64,000 nucleotides of DNA from Nannocystis sp. RBIL2 (GCF_026626745.1 NZ_JAPNJW010000001.1:2526001-2590000), one strand, 5' to 3'; positions 41,744-51,975 are shown, counted from the first letter of the stretch. Numbers and translations: made by a program. Notes: a model not told the origin generated them from the letters alone.

Positions 41744-43196
41744 CCTCGCTCGAGCAGGCGGTCAGGCCGACGATCATGTCCATCTCGGCGCGCAGCTCGA
41801 TGCAATCGCCGGCCGCGCTGGGCGGCGGCGCTATCGTCATCTTGCCGGTCGTCGGGTCGAAGCGGACGTCCATGAAGATGTTGAAGGTCGAGCCGATGCT
41901 GTCGGCCTCGACCCCGAACGCCGCCAGCGGCCCGCGCAGGTTCTCGTAGCAGCTCGGGTGGGTGCCGTCGTCGCCGCGCAGCCTGCGGTACATCTCGGGG
42001 CTGCAGGGCGTCAGCACCAGGTCGTGCCGGCCGACGTCGTCGCGCCCGATCGTCCACATCGGCCGCTCGCGGTTGCTGTAGAGCACGTCGCCGGTCGTCA
42101 GATACAGCTTGTCGGCGTAATCGATGCTGCGGCCGGAGCTGAGGTGCTCGCGCAGCTCGCCGCGGGTCAGGCTGTAGAGGTCGCACACCTGCCGGCCCTC
42201 GGGATCGATGATCCGCAGCAGCTGGCCGCGCGCGATCTGGAAGGCCACACCCGACTGTTTGGGGATCCGATAGCGCACGCCGGGGCGCGGCTCGACGACA
42301 TGGGTCGCGGTCACCCGCGCATGATACGGACAGCCGCTCGTCGGCGCCTGCGGCTCGTCCTCCGCCTCGCTGCCGCGCGGGTGGAACGGCGCGTGCCAGT
42401 CCGGCTCGACCTGGCGTCCGCTGTACTGGCGGGCCTCGCTGTCGCCGCCGAAGTCGTCGAGGGCCGGGTTGATGTCGCCCTGCAGCGCGCGCTCCTTGTC
42501 GCGCACCACCGCCTGCATCCGCTCGTACTTGCCGGTCTCGCGCAGGCGCTCGAACTGCGCGTGCGGGTTGAACACCAGCGCGGGCCACGGGAACTGGCGG
42601 CTCAGGCGAGCGCTGCCGGGGTGCAGGCCGACGATGAAGTGGGCCGTGCCGGCGTAGCTGAACGAGAAGTGAGGGTCGTCGGGGTCGCTGCTGACCGACG
42701 AATCCCACGGCGCCGCGTCGGCCTCGTGCAGCGCCTGCAGCTGGGACCACAGCGCGCGCTCGAAGGCTTGCTCGTCGAGGTCCTGGGGCCCGGTGAACAG
42801 CGCGACGAAGGTGGCGAAGGGGCCGTCGATCTGGTCGATGTCGCGGGTGAACGACGCCAGGTCGCGCGCCAGAGCGGCGGTCGCCGCCGGGCTGCCGAGC
42901 GCGTCGTAGACCCCGAGGCGGTAGCTGTTGTTGTGGACCGCGCTGCGCGCCCCGACGCACGGGTAATGCGGGTCGAGCACGAACGCGCGGAAGGCCCCGT
43001 GCATCGCCGTCGCGGTGAGATCGGCCTGGTCGACGTCGTCGTCGCCGGCGATCCGCAACAGTCGCTCGGGATGGTTCGGGTCGGGGCGGTAGAAGCGGGC
43101 CGGCCTCTCGGGCGCGTCCGCGTCGGGCGCGCTGGAGCCGGTCGGTTCGGGCGCGCACGAATTCGCAGCGTCGTGGCCCGGGTGGAAGTCAGACAT
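41691..43196 (-). CDS. Fusion of YqcI/YcgG (GntA-like haem N-oxygenase) and DUF1989 domains
   Basis: Starting at the ATG at 43194-43196 (MSDFHPGHDAANSCAPEP), the product is 501 residues. The N-terminal half (about 35-255) matches the YqcI/YcgG family: HYPCVGARSAVHNNSYRLGVYD, FATFVALFTGP, HFIVGLHPGSARLSRQFPWPAL and VFNPHAQFERLR. GntA of this family is a haem-dependent N-hydroxylase in guanitoxin synthesis. The C-terminal half (about 295-495) is a DUF1989 (urea-carboxylase-associated) domain: IDPEGRQVCDLYSL, GDVLYSNRERPMWTI, HDLVLTPCSPEMY, HPSCYENL and STFNIFMDVRF. A DxDD-like or radical-SAM motif is absent. One polypeptide could couple N-oxidation of a guanidine or amino compound to a DUF1989 reaction. 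Substrate unknown; domain calls are from memory of motifs. Confidence 0.85.
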   Translation of the reverse strand: MSDFHPGHDAANSCAPEPTGSSAPDADAPERPARFYRPDPNHPERLLRIAGDDDVDQADLTATAMHGAFRAFVLDPHYPCVGARSAVHNNSYRLGVYDALGSPAATAALARDLASFTRDIDQIDGPFATFVALFTGPQDLDEQAFERALWSQLQALHEADAAPWDSSVSSDPDDPHFSFSYAGTAHFIVGLHPGSARLSRQFPWPALVFNPHAQFERLRETGKYERMQAVVRDKERALQGDINPALDDFGGDSEARQYSGRQVEPDWHAPFHPRGSEAEDEPQAPTSGCPYHARVTATHVVEPRPGVRYRIPKQSGVAFQIARGQLLRIIDPEGRQVCDLYSLTRGELREHLSSGRSIDYADKLYLTTGDVLYSNRERPMWTIGRDDVGRHDLVLTPCSPEMYRRLRGDDGTHPSCYENLRGPLAAFGVEADSIGSTFNIFMDVRFDPTTGKMTIAPPPSAAGDCIELRAEMDMIVGLTACSSEVTNAGSLKPIDFELVAE

Positions 43197-43309
43197 GGTC
43201 GTCCTCGTCGCGGGCTCGGCCGCGAGGCCCGAGCGCCGGGCTGATAAAAATGGCACGGAGCGGCGGGGCGCGGCGATCGCCGCACCTCCGCCGCTGCCGC
43301 AGCTCAGCA

Positions 43310-43582
43310 CTAGTTGTTCGGCTTGCCGTCGTTGGCCTTGAGCAGCTCCTCGCGCTCCTCCAGGCGGTCCTCGCGGTTCTCGAGGCGCTCTTCCTTGTTC
43401 GCGCTGTTGTCCGGGTCGGCCTGCTTCTCGTCGATGTTCTCCTGCCGCCGGTCGATGCGCTCCTCCTGGCGCTCCATCCCATTTTCGGCCGACTCCTTGC
43501 GGTCGAGCTTGGTCTGGGCGCAGCCGACGGCCGAGACGAAGGTGAAAGCCAGGGTCATGAGGACGGGTGTCTTGAACTGCAT
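43310..43582 (-). CDS. Small coiled-coil lipoprotein
   Basis: GAGAGGAA precedes the ATG at 43580-43582; the product has 90 residues. The signal MQFKTPVLMTLAFTFVSAVGC ends in a lipobox AVGC. The mature part is highly charged (RQEERIDRRQENIDEKQAD, then NREDRLEEREELLK), with heptad-like spacing of Ile/Leu and pairs of Glu/Arg, predicting a single long coiled coil. The plan resembles small Lpp-like or repeat-rich lipoproteins that line the outer membrane, though the usual C-terminal Lys for murein linkage is absent. It lies 113 bp downstream of the fusion-gene start, in the same orientation but upstream of that gene, so they could form one operon. Confidence 0.8.
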   Translation of the reverse strand: MQFKTPVLMTLAFTFVSAVGCAQTKLDRKESAENGMERQEERIDRRQENIDEKQADPDNSANKEERLENREDRLEEREELLKANDGKPNN

Positions 43583-44200
43583 GGTGATTCCTCTCGTCGA
43601 GCGCGACGGCTCGGGTGGCGTGACTGGCATCGGGCGAGGAGTCGCGCGACGCCGAATGTCGGCAGTGGCCGGCGCGACGCGCCGGGTGGCGCTGCGCCGA
43701 ACGAGCGCGCTCCCCGATCACGACGGGGAGCCCCGGTGGACCGGGCGCTCGGAGGGCCTGCAATCGATCGTGTGTTCGTGAATCTGCCCCTTGAGCCTGC
43801 TGCCATTGCCCTCGGACCTCGCTCGCGCTGCGTCCGGGGCGCTTGTCCTGGCACCATTGTTTGTGCAGTTGCGTGCGCCGGCCTTCCGGCTAACGGCGTC
43901 ATCCGCGGCGAAACCGGCCGTGCGGGCCGCGTTCGCGGTGTTCCCTTTGCGCTGACAGACCGCACGGAGCCAATCGCGCACAGCGCGCGCACTCGACCCG
44001 CATCCCGGCTCTGCCGCGAGGCGCCTCGTCCTGCGTGTTTGGAGCTGTAAATGCGCGATTACGACCATGCCCGAGGCATAGATAACATCGTTTTACATCA
44101 TTTTAAATCAATGACAGTTTTAAGAGGGTGATATGGTAGTTTCCAGAGGCCCGATCTCTGCCCTCTCCTCTCCTGGCCCTTCGCACAGGTCCTTCAAGAC
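43583..44200. other. Divergent intergenic region with an AT-rich island
   Basis: This is 618 bp between divergent lipoprotein genes. From about 44040 to 44125 the sequence is unusually AT-rich for this genome (for example TTTTACATCATTTTAAATCA). It should contain the promoter of the 44201 gene. A short open frame with a good ribosome site starts at 44133 (listed separately). The left part, 43583-44040, shows nothing definite. Confidence 0.5.
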
Positions 44201-44240
44201 ATGTCGATCCGCAACCTCTCGATCGCCCTCCTCGTCGTGA
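44133..44240 (+). CDS. Possible 35-codon leader ORF overlapping the lipoprotein start
   Basis: AAGAGGG six bases upstream of the ATG at 44133 is a better ribosome site than the one before the lipoprotein ATG at 44201. The frame ends at a TGA at 44238-44240, inside the lipoprotein gene in another frame. The peptide MVVSRGPISALSSPGPSH... is Ser-rich and unlike known proteins. It may act as a translated leader that sets expression of the main gene, or be chance. Confidence 0.3.
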   Translation: MVVSRGPISALSSPGPSHRSFKTCRSATSRSPSSS

Positions 44241-45139
44241 CCGCCTGCACCGAGCGTCCGCTCGGCGACTCCGAGGCCAGCGCCGGCGGCCAGACCACCG
44301 AGACCACCGCGATGCCCCTCCCCGACGCCAGCGGCTCGACCTCCGCGGAGCCGACCACCGGCGCGCAGGACCCCGTCACCTCGACCACTGCGGCGCCCGA
44401 CCCCGGCACGACCGGCAACACCTCCAACGGCTTCATCCTCCCCCCGGACGGCGGCGGCGCGAATGATGATTGGTGCGACCAGTGGGTGCAGGACTGTCCC
44501 GAAGGCCAGAAGTGCATGCCGTGGTCCGGCGACGGCGACAACTGGTGGGATAGCTTGAAGTGCGTCGACGTCGTCCCCGACCCCGACGACGTCGGCGAGC
44601 CCTGCACGGTGTTCGGCTCCCCCGCCAGCGGCGAGGACACCTGCGACGTCGGCCAGATGTGCTGGGACGTCGTCGACGGCGTGGGCACCTGCGTCGCCAT
44701 GTGCGTGGGCTCGCCCGATTCGCCGGCCTGCGAGGTCCCGCAGACCACCTGCACGATCGGTTCCGACGGCGTCCTCACCCTGTGCCTCCCGACCTGCAAC
44801 CCGCTGAAGCAGGACTGCCCGGGCGGCGACCTCTGCCTCCCCAACCCGATCGACATCGCCGGCTTCCTGTGCGTCCTCGACGCCAGCGGCGAGGAGGGCC
44901 AGGCCTTCGACCCCTGCGAATACGCCAACGCCTGCGACCCGGGCCTCGTCTGCCAGAGCCCCGAGTTCGCCGGCGAGTGCGACCCCGCGGCGCTCGGCTG
45001 CTGCCTGCCGTACTGCGACCACACTCTGGAACCGACCGACTGCCCCGGCCAGGACCTGCAGTGCCTCCCCTGGTTCGACCTGGGCACGGCCCCGCCCGGC
45101 CTCGAGAAGCTCGGCCTCTGCGGTCTTCCTCGACCGTGA
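44201..45139 (+). CDS. Cys-rich lipoprotein with Thr-rich stalk
   Basis: The 312-residue product begins MSIRNLSIALLVVTACTERP (lipobox VTAC). A stalk of about 60 residues is rich in Thr, Ser, Gly and Pro. The head domain contains some 26 cysteines in repeated units such as WCDQWVQDCPEGQKCMPW, CDVGQMCWDVVDGVGTCVAMC and CPGGDLCLPNP, interrupted by aromatic and acidic residues. This EGF-like or dickkopf-like Cys pattern without a named family is a type I recall as frequent in Nannocystis-like genomes. It should be anchored on the outer membrane with a disulfide-rich exposed head. The AT-rich promoter island and a possible leader ORF lie just upstream. Confidence 0.85.
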   Translation: MSIRNLSIALLVVTACTERPLGDSEASAGGQTTETTAMPLPDASGSTSAEPTTGAQDPVTSTTAAPDPGTTGNTSNGFILPPDGGGANDDWCDQWVQDCPEGQKCMPWSGDGDNWWDSLKCVDVVPDPDDVGEPCTVFGSPASGEDTCDVGQMCWDVVDGVGTCVAMCVGSPDSPACEVPQTTCTIGSDGVLTLCLPTCNPLKQDCPGGDLCLPNPIDIAGFLCVLDASGEEGQAFDPCEYANACDPGLVCQSPEFAGECDPAALGCCLPYCDHTLEPTDCPGQDLQCLPWFDLGTAPPGLEKLGLCGLPRP

Positions 45140-45176
45140 TACGGCGTCCGGTCGATCGCGCCGACGCCGACTCGGA

Positions 45177-46250
45177 TCAATGCGTCCCGCGCCGGCGCCA
45201 GGCCTGCGGCGAATGGCCGGTCCAGCGCTTGAATGCGCGGTGGAACGCGCTCGGCTCGGAGAACCCCAACAAATAGGCGACCTCGGAGATCGACAGCCGG
45301 CGGTCGCCGAGATACCCGCGCGCGAGCTCGCAGCGCAGCTCTGCGAGTAACTGTTGAAAGCTCGTGCCCTCGCTCTGCAGGCGGCGGTTCAGGGTGCGCA
45401 CCCCGATCGCCAGGCGGCGGGCGATCTGCTCGCAGGTCGGCGTGCCGCCGCGCAGCTCCTCGCTCAGCGCCTGCCGCACTTGCTGGGTCATGTCGCTGGC
45501 GGGCGGCAGACGAGCGAGCACCGCCGCCGCGGCCCGCTCGAGCACGAGGCGCAGGCGGGCGTCGGCGCGCGGCTGCGGCATCGCCAGCACTGCGCGCGGG
45601 AAGCGGATCAGGGTCTCGTCGGCGTCGAAGCGCAGCGGGCACGCGAACACCCGCCGGTACTCGTCCAGGTGGCCCGGCGCGGGGTAGCAGAAGCACATCT
45701 CGCTGGCCGCGAAGCCGTCGCCGACGATCCCGCGGAAGCGCGTGAAGATGCAGGCGAGCGTGAACTCGGTGGTGTACGACGCGACGAGCCCGAAGCTCGG
45801 CGGCAGCTCGAGGTAGAGGCGGCCCTCGTCGTCGTCCTCCTCGAAGCGCACGCGAAAGTCGGGGCGGACGATGCGGAAGTAGCGGGCCAGCGCCGCGATG
45901 CCCTCGCCCAGGGTGGGCGCCTCGGTGGCCACGTAATCGACGACGTCGAAGTGGCCGAACGGGATGACCTCGGCGGCGTGCAGCGCCAATGCCGGGTCGC
46001 GGCTGCGCTGCAACGATTCGCGCCACAGCGCGACCCGCAGCGCCGGCGGCAGGCTGGCGTCGGCGTCGTCGGCGGTCTGGCGATCGATGCCCAGCTCGGC
46101 GAGCAGCGCGTCGACGTCGACCCCGGCCAGGGCCGCGCCGATCAGCGGCGGGCACACTGCAGTGTTGAGCGGCACGTCGAACGCCGGCGGCGGCCGCGGC
46201 AGCACCGCCGGCTTGTCGGACTCGGTCAAGTCTTTGACGCGGTCGGTCAT
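45177..46250 (-). CDS. AraC-family transcription regulator (OruR type)
   Basis: The 357-residue product starts at the ATG at 46248-46250. Residues about 25-220 form an arabinose-binding-domain-unlike N-terminal region of the OruR/VirF kind (PLNTAVCPPLIGAALAGVDVDALLAELG; EVIPFGHFDVVDYVATEAPTLGEGI). The C-terminal 100 residues contain two helix-turn-helix motifs: CEQIARRLAIGVRTLNRRLQSEG and ISEVAYLLGFSEPSAFHRAFKRWTGHSPQAWR, the latter being the AraC signature. It is divergent from the lipoprotein pair starting at 46285, with only 34 bp between starts, so it probably controls them and itself from that short interval. The effector is unknown; OruR relatives sense amino or fatty acids. Confidence 0.92.
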   Translation of the reverse strand: MTDRVKDLTESDKPAVLPRPPPAFDVPLNTAVCPPLIGAALAGVDVDALLAELGIDRQTADDADASLPPALRVALWRESLQRSRDPALALHAAEVIPFGHFDVVDYVATEAPTLGEGIAALARYFRIVRPDFRVRFEEDDDEGRLYLELPPSFGLVASYTTEFTLACIFTRFRGIVGDGFAASEMCFCYPAPGHLDEYRRVFACPLRFDADETLIRFPRAVLAMPQPRADARLRLVLERAAAAVLARLPPASDMTQQVRQALSEELRGGTPTCEQIARRLAIGVRTLNRRLQSEGTSFQQLLAELRCELARGYLGDRRLSISEVAYLLGFSEPSAFHRAFKRWTGHSPQAWRRRGTH

Positions 46251-46284
46251 CGCTCTGTAAGCCGCGCCGAACTACGGTAACAGC

Positions 46285-46662
46285 ATGCCCACGACCGATC
46301 CACCCGCCGGCCGTCCCTCGCGCGTCCTCGCGCTGTCGCTCGCCCTCGCCGGCTGCGGCGTCGCCGATGCCGGCCCGCCGCAGCGGCCGCCCGCGAGCGC
46401 GCCCGCCCCGTTCGTCGGCCCCGGCGCCCCGAGCGAGCCGCTCCCGCTCGCGGGGCGCGTCGAGGAGCGGCTGGTGGCCGGCTCCTACGTCTACCTGGCC
46501 GTCCGCGGCAGTGACGACGCGCTGCGCTGGGCCGTGGTCCTGGGCGACGCACCGCCGGTGGGGGCCGACGTCGCGCTCACCAGCACGTCCCGGCGCACCG
46601 ACTTCCATTCACCGCGGCTCGGGCGCGACTTCGCCGAGCTGCACTTCGCAATCCTCCGCTGA
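46285..46662 (+). CDS. Small lipoprotein
   Basis: The ATG at 46285 gives 125 residues. After a short Pro/Arg-rich start, VLALSLALAGCGVADAG provides a signal with lipobox LAGC. A Pro/Ala linker follows. The remaining 75 residues (LPLAGRVEERLVAGSYVYLAVRGSDDALRWAVVLGD...GRDFAELHFAIL) have the strand pattern of an OB-fold of the kind often annotated as nucleotide-binding or GW-like in predicted lipoproteins: GxVxExxxAGxYxYL with a Trp-containing strand. It is transcribed away from the AraC regulator and followed 16 bp later by another lipoprotein, so they likely form an operon under that regulator. Confidence 0.8.
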   Translation: MPTTDPPAGRPSRVLALSLALAGCGVADAGPPQRPPASAPAPFVGPGAPSEPLPLAGRVEERLVAGSYVYLAVRGSDDALRWAVVLGDAPPVGADVALTSTSRRTDFHSPRLGRDFAELHFAILR

Positions 46663-46678
46663 TCTCAGGAACATGACC

Positions 46679-47257
46679 ATGTCTATTCGCAACCCCCTAC
46701 GATTCATCACCCTCGGCCTCGCGCTCGCGGCCTGCAGCGAGCCCGGGAGCGCCAGCGAAGCCGGCAGCGACGGCTCCGGCACCACCCACGGCGACGATTC
46801 GACCGGCACCGGCGCAGCGGCGTGCGTCGACGACGACCTCCAGGTCACCGACTTCGCCGGGCCCGGCTACGACGCCGCGAAAGGCGGCCTGCTCGAGCCG
46901 CTGCAGGACAAATACATCGCCAGCACCACGGTACTGGTGCTCCGGCCCGAGACGGCGGAGGAGTTCCGCGCGACCGTGGGGGCGATGATCCCGGTGCTGA
47001 CGCAGAACCCGGGCCTGGTCGGCTTCTCCACCGGGACCTCGATGAAGTGCGGCACTGCGCGAACTCTGGCGGTGTGGCGCGATCAGACCGCGATGATGAA
47101 CTTCGTCGCCTCGGACGAGCACGTCGCCGGCATGCAGCGGACCCAGGAGTTCAGCACCACCGGCACCGTCACCTCGTGGGAGGTGACGCGCGCGGAGCTG
47201 CCGCTCGCGTGGGACACCGCGATCGCCAAGGCCACGGCGGCGACCCCGTCCTATTGA
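46679..47257 (+). CDS. Lipoprotein with antibiotic-biosynthesis-monooxygenase-like domain
   Basis: AGGA at 46667-46670 favours the ATG at 46679 (8-base gap) over the ATG at 46673, giving 192 residues. [23 protein letters not shown] carries lipobox LAAC; a short Gly/Ser/Thr stalk follows. The C-terminal 110 residues resemble the ferredoxin-like ABM fold: [50 protein letters not shown] and [17 protein letters not shown]. Members are cofactor-free oxygenases or haem-related enzymes, and many are of unknown role. Finding this fold on a lipid-anchored protein is uncommon in my knowledge. It is second in the AraC-adjacent operon and ends before a GC hairpin at 47277-47300. Confidence 0.78.
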   Translation: MSIRNPLRFITLGLALAACSEPGSASEAGSDGSGTTHGDDSTGTGAAACVDDDLQVTDFAGPGYDAAKGGLLEPLQDKYIASTTVLVLRPETAEEFRATVGAMIPVLTQNPGLVGFSTGTSMKCGTARTLAVWRDQTAMMNFVASDEHVAGMQRTQEFSTTGTVTSWEVTRAELPLAWDTAIAKATAATPSY

Positions 47258-47276
47258 GCGGCGCAACGATCCGCCT

Positions 47277-47300
47277 GGCGCCCGCGATCGCGCGGGCGCC
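47277..47300 (+). terminator. GGCGCCCGCG hairpin
   Basis: A perfect 10-bp stem with loop ATCG starts 19 bases past the stop at 47257. No T-tract follows. It is the probable end of the lipoprotein operon. Confidence 0.55.
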
Positions 47301-47327
47301 CGCGACGCTCGGTCATGATGGCCGCGA

Positions 47328-47339
47328 GGACATGTCCTG
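47328..47339. promoter_or_regulatory. AGGACATGTCCT palindrome
   Basis: A perfect 12-bp palindrome between the convergent lipoprotein operon and kinase genes. It is the shortest and cleanest member of the GGACATG dyad family and, having no loop, points to a DNA-binding site rather than an RNA hairpin. Confidence 0.45.
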
Positions 47340-47393
47340 ACGGCCAGCTAGTTCGCCGGGACCGCGGTGACGGTGTTGGCGAGGATCCGCCCG

Positions 47394-48599
47394 TCAGGCG
47401 GACCCGGCGGCGCCGATGCGGGCCGGCAGGCGCACGCGGACCGTCGAACCGGCCCCGAACTCGCTGTCGACGAAGATCTCGCCGCCCATCATGCGACACA
47501 GGCGACGGCTGATCGACAGGCCCAATCCGGTACCGCCGTAGCGGCGCGTGACGTCGGCGTCGACCTGCGAGAAGCCGGCGAACAGGCGCTGCATCTGCGC
47601 CGGGGTCATGCCGATCCCGGTGTCGCGGATCGTGAACTCGACGCAATCGACGCCGGGCAGCAGCTCGTCCTCGCCGGCGGTGTCGAAGTCGCGGGCGCGC
47701 CCGGGTCGCCGCTCGACCAGCAGCTCGATGCTCCCGCGCGTGGTGAACTTGCAGGCGTTGCCGAGCAGGTTGAGCAGCACCTGGCGCAGGCGCGTCGCGT
47801 CGGACACCATCTCGCCCACGCCGCTGCAGCGGCAGCGGTAGGTGTTGTCGTTGCGGCCGACGAGCGGGCGGATCGCCTCGTTGATCTCGACGACCAGCGC
47901 CTCGAGGTCGAAGGCCCGCATCGCCAGGTCGAGCTTGCCCGCCTCGATCTTGCTGAGGTCGAGGATGTCGCTGACGAGCGTCAACAGGTGGGTGCCGGCG
48001 GTGTGGATCCGCCGCACGTCGTCGGCGAGCCCGGGGACGTCGAGCGCGGCCAGCTCCTCGTGGAGGATCTCGCTGTAGCCGAGGATGGCGTTCAGCGGGG
48101 TGCGGAATTCGTGGCTGACGCTGGCCAGGAACATGCTCTTGGCGTGGCTGGCCGCGGTCGCCTGATTGCGCGCGTGCTGCAGCTCGGCGTTGAGCTCGCG
48201 CAGCGCCTTGACCGAGCGGTTGCGCTCGACCGCGTAGCGGATCGATCGCTCGAGCTGGCGCGGGCCGAACTCGCCCTTGACCAGGTAATCGACCGCGCCG
48301 GCCTTCATCGCCTCGACGTCGAGCGAGCGGTCGGACTGCCCGGTCAGCAGGACGATCGGGATCGTGCAGCCGCGCGCGACCACCTCGCGCAGCAGCTCGA
48401 GGCCGGTCTTCTCGCCGAGGCGATAGTCGAGCAGGCACAGGTCGGGCCCGCCGGACAGCAGCGCCTCGACGCCGTCCTCGTAACAATCGACCCATCGCAG
48501 GTCGTAGGTCCCCTCCCCCAGCTCCTCGAGCAGCTCCGAGGTCAGCAGGTAGTCGTCCCGATCATCTTCGACGAGCAGCACCGAGACCGATGTGTCCAC
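47394..48599 (-). CDS. Hybrid receiver-histidine kinase
   Basis: The GTG at 48597-48599 starts a 401-residue protein. The N-terminal receiver domain (1-125) has the acidic pocket LLVEDDRDD, phospho-acceptor Asp58 (LLDYR) and Lys108 (YLVKGE). A coiled linker leads to a HisKA domain with [14 protein letters not shown], His163. The HATPase domain has the N-box [11 protein letters not shown]1 DTGIGMTP and G2 [13 protein letters not shown]. All catalytic residues are present. No membrane segment exists, so it is a soluble kinase controlled by its own receiver, probably phosphorylated by another kinase. It follows the degenerate paralogue (48621-49799) by 21 bp and belongs to the leftward signalling group that begins at 51853. 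Confidence 0.93.
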   Translation of the reverse strand: MDTSVSVLLVEDDRDDYLLTSELLEELGEGTYDLRWVDCYEDGVEALLSGGPDLCLLDYRLGEKTGLELLREVVARGCTIPIVLLTGQSDRSLDVEAMKAGAVDYLVKGEFGPRQLERSIRYAVERNRSVKALRELNAELQHARNQATAASHAKSMFLASVSHEFRTPLNAILGYSEILHEELAALDVPGLADDVRRIHTAGTHLLTLVSDILDLSKIEAGKLDLAMRAFDLEALVVEINEAIRPLVGRNDNTYRCRCSGVGEMVSDATRLRQVLLNLLGNACKFTTRGSIELLVERRPGRARDFDTAGEDELLPGVDCVEFTIRDTGIGMTPAQMQRLFAGFSQVDADVTRRYGGTGLGLSISRRLCRMMGGEIFVDSEFGAGSTVRVRLPARIGAAGSA

Positions 48600-48620
48600 G
48601 CATGAACCTCCGCGGCCCCG

Positions 48621-49799
48621 TCACGAGGGCCGACTCTCGCCTTCGGCCGCGCTCAGGTCCGGGACCCACACGCGCAGCACCGTCCGGCGCACGCCCTCCG
48701 TCTCGACGAACAGCTCGCCGCCGAGCCCGCGACAGACCCGCCGGCTGGCCGCGATCCCCGACTCCGTCCAGCCGCCCCGCGGCGCCACCCCAGCGTCGGC
48801 CTGGGGGATGCTGGCGAACAGCAGCTCGAGCTGCGCCGGCGTCATCCACAGGCCGCTGGGGCGGATCGCCAGCTCGACGCCCTCGATCCCGTCCTGCGAG
48901 CGGCGCGCGACCGTCAGCTGAATGCGGCCGCGACGCGCGAACTTGCAGGTATTGGCGAGCAGCGTGAGCAGGACCCGTCGCAGGTGCGCCGGGTCGGTCT
49001 CGATGGCGCCGACGTCGTCGGCGACGCTGACCTCGAGGGTGTTGTCGTTGTGCCCGACCAGCGGACGGATCGCCGCCACGACCTCTTGGACGAACGGCGC
49101 CAGCGCCAGGCGCCGCGGCTGGATCACCGGCGCCTCGCTCCCGCTGGTGCTCGCGCTCATGTCGAGGACGTCCGTCAACAGCCGCTCGAGGGTGCGACAG
49201 GCGTCGCGGACCTCGCGGGCGTAGCCCTCCGCGATCGCGTCGCGCCCGGCGATCCGCGCCTCGATGGCGTCGTTGCAGGTGACGATGGTCCCGAGCGATT
49301 CGCGGTAGGCCTGGCTCACCGCGGTGAGGAGGTCGTTCTTGGCCCGGTTGGCGCGGACGGCCTGATCGCGCGTCAACTCGAGCTCGCGGTTCAACAGGCG
49401 CAGGGCCGACAGCGACCGCGACCACTCGAGCGCGTAGCGGATCGACCGCTCGAGCAGGTCGGCGCGGATCCGGGACTTCACCAGGTAGTCGGCGGCGCCC
49501 AGGCGCGTGGCCTCGACGTCGAGCCGGCGCTGGTCCTGCGCGGTGAGGAAGATGATCGGCACCTCGACGCCGGCGGTGGCGCTCTGCGCCAGCAGCTCCA
49601 TCCCGGTCCGCTCGCCCAGCGCGTAATCGAGGAGGCACACGTCGAACGAGCCCTCGACGAGGCGCTGCAGCCCCTCCTCGAAGGTCTGCGCCCAGGTGAG
49701 GGCACATTCCGGTTCGTCGATTTCCGAGAGCAGCGCCTGCGTCATGATGAAGTCGTCCTCGTCGTCCTCGACGAGCAGCACCGAAATTCGTCGCCTCAT
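48621..49799 (-). CDS. Receiver domain fused to a degenerate histidine kinase
   Basis: The 392-residue protein is a paralogue of the downstream kinase and aligns with it from end to end. The receiver is intact: LLVEDDEDD, Asp58 (LLDYA) and Lys108. The kinase part is not. At the HisKA site the sequence is AVSQAYRESLG, so the phospho-accepting His163 is Gln. The G1 box reads RPSGLWMTP instead of DTGIGMTP, and the G2 region reads GGWTESGIAASRRV instead of [13 protein letters not shown]. The N-box (LLANTCKFA) is kept. It should therefore accept phosphate at Asp58 but not autophosphorylate. The reading frame is open and codon use normal, so it looks like a maintained pseudokinase, perhaps acting as a heterodimer partner or phosphate sink (inference). 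Confidence 0.9.
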   Translation of the reverse strand: MRRRISVLLVEDDEDDFIMTQALLSEIDEPECALTWAQTFEEGLQRLVEGSFDVCLLDYALGERTGMELLAQSATAGVEVPIIFLTAQDQRRLDVEATRLGAADYLVKSRIRADLLERSIRYALEWSRSLSALRLLNRELELTRDQAVRANRAKNDLLTAVSQAYRESLGTIVTCNDAIEARIAGRDAIAEGYAREVRDACRTLERLLTDVLDMSASTSGSEAPVIQPRRLALAPFVQEVVAAIRPLVGHNDNTLEVSVADDVGAIETDPAHLRRVLLTLLANTCKFARRGRIQLTVARRSQDGIEGVELAIRPSGLWMTPAQLELLFASIPQADAGVAPRGGWTESGIAASRRVCRGLGGELFVETEGVRRTVLRVWVPDLSAAEGESRPS

Positions 49800-49916
49800 G
49801 ATCGCCGCCTCGTCCCCAGACTACCCCCGCTCCGCCGATTGCGGGGCGCGAACAGCTCCGTCAGCCGGGTGGGGCCGCCCCCACCGGTCGATCGTCCGCT
49901 CGCGGCGGCGGGGCCG

Positions 49917-50356
49917 CTACGGCGGGGGAATCTCGACGATCTGGAACCAGTACGCGCCCAATACCTTCATGATGTCGACGAGCGAATCGAACGTCACCGG
50001 CTTGATGATGAACGAGTTCACGCCGAGATCGTAAGTGCGGTAGATGTCCTCCTCGGCCTTGGACGTGGTCAACACGACCACGGGGATCCGGCGCAGCTCC
50101 GGGTCGCCCTTGATCACCTTGAGCGCCTCGCGGCCGTCCATCCGCGGCATGTTGAGGTCGAGCAGGATCATGTCGGGCCGCGGGTTGTCGGCGCCGCTGT
50201 ACTTGCCGCGCCCTTGCAGGTATTCGAGCAAGTCCTCGCCGTCGTCGACGAAGCGGATGTCGTTGACGAGGCGGCTCTCGCGGAGCGCCTCCTCGGCGAG
50301 CATGCGGTCCTCGGGGTCGTCGTCGGCGACGAGGATGCTGATCGGTCGTCGCATTC

Positions 50357-50360
<4 letters not shown>
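49917..50360 (-). CDS. Single-domain response regulator, Rcp1-like
   Basis: The GTG at 50358-50360 overlaps the upstream kinase stop as GTGA and has AAGGAG nine bases before it; an ATG two codons on is the alternative. The product (147 residues) is one receiver domain: ILVADDDPEDRM, Asp68 in MILLDLNMPRMDG, Thr in VVVLTTSK and Lys in FIIKPV. The insertion before the Asp (GRGKYSGADNPRPDM) is typical of Rcp1-type regulators partnered with phytochrome-like kinases. No output domain is present, so it must act by protein contact. It is translationally coupled to the PAS kinase at 50357-51853, its probable phosphodonor. Confidence 0.93.
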
Positions 50361-51853
<1,493 letters not shown>

Positions 51854-51975
51854 CTAATCCTCTCCTTACGTGCTGTCCTCTATACCAGCGTTCCGCGGGC
51901 CCGAGAAGCGCCGGACAGGCGCAGTCGAGTGCGGTGAGTCGCGGCGCACGGCGCGGTTGCGAACCAGCGAATGCC

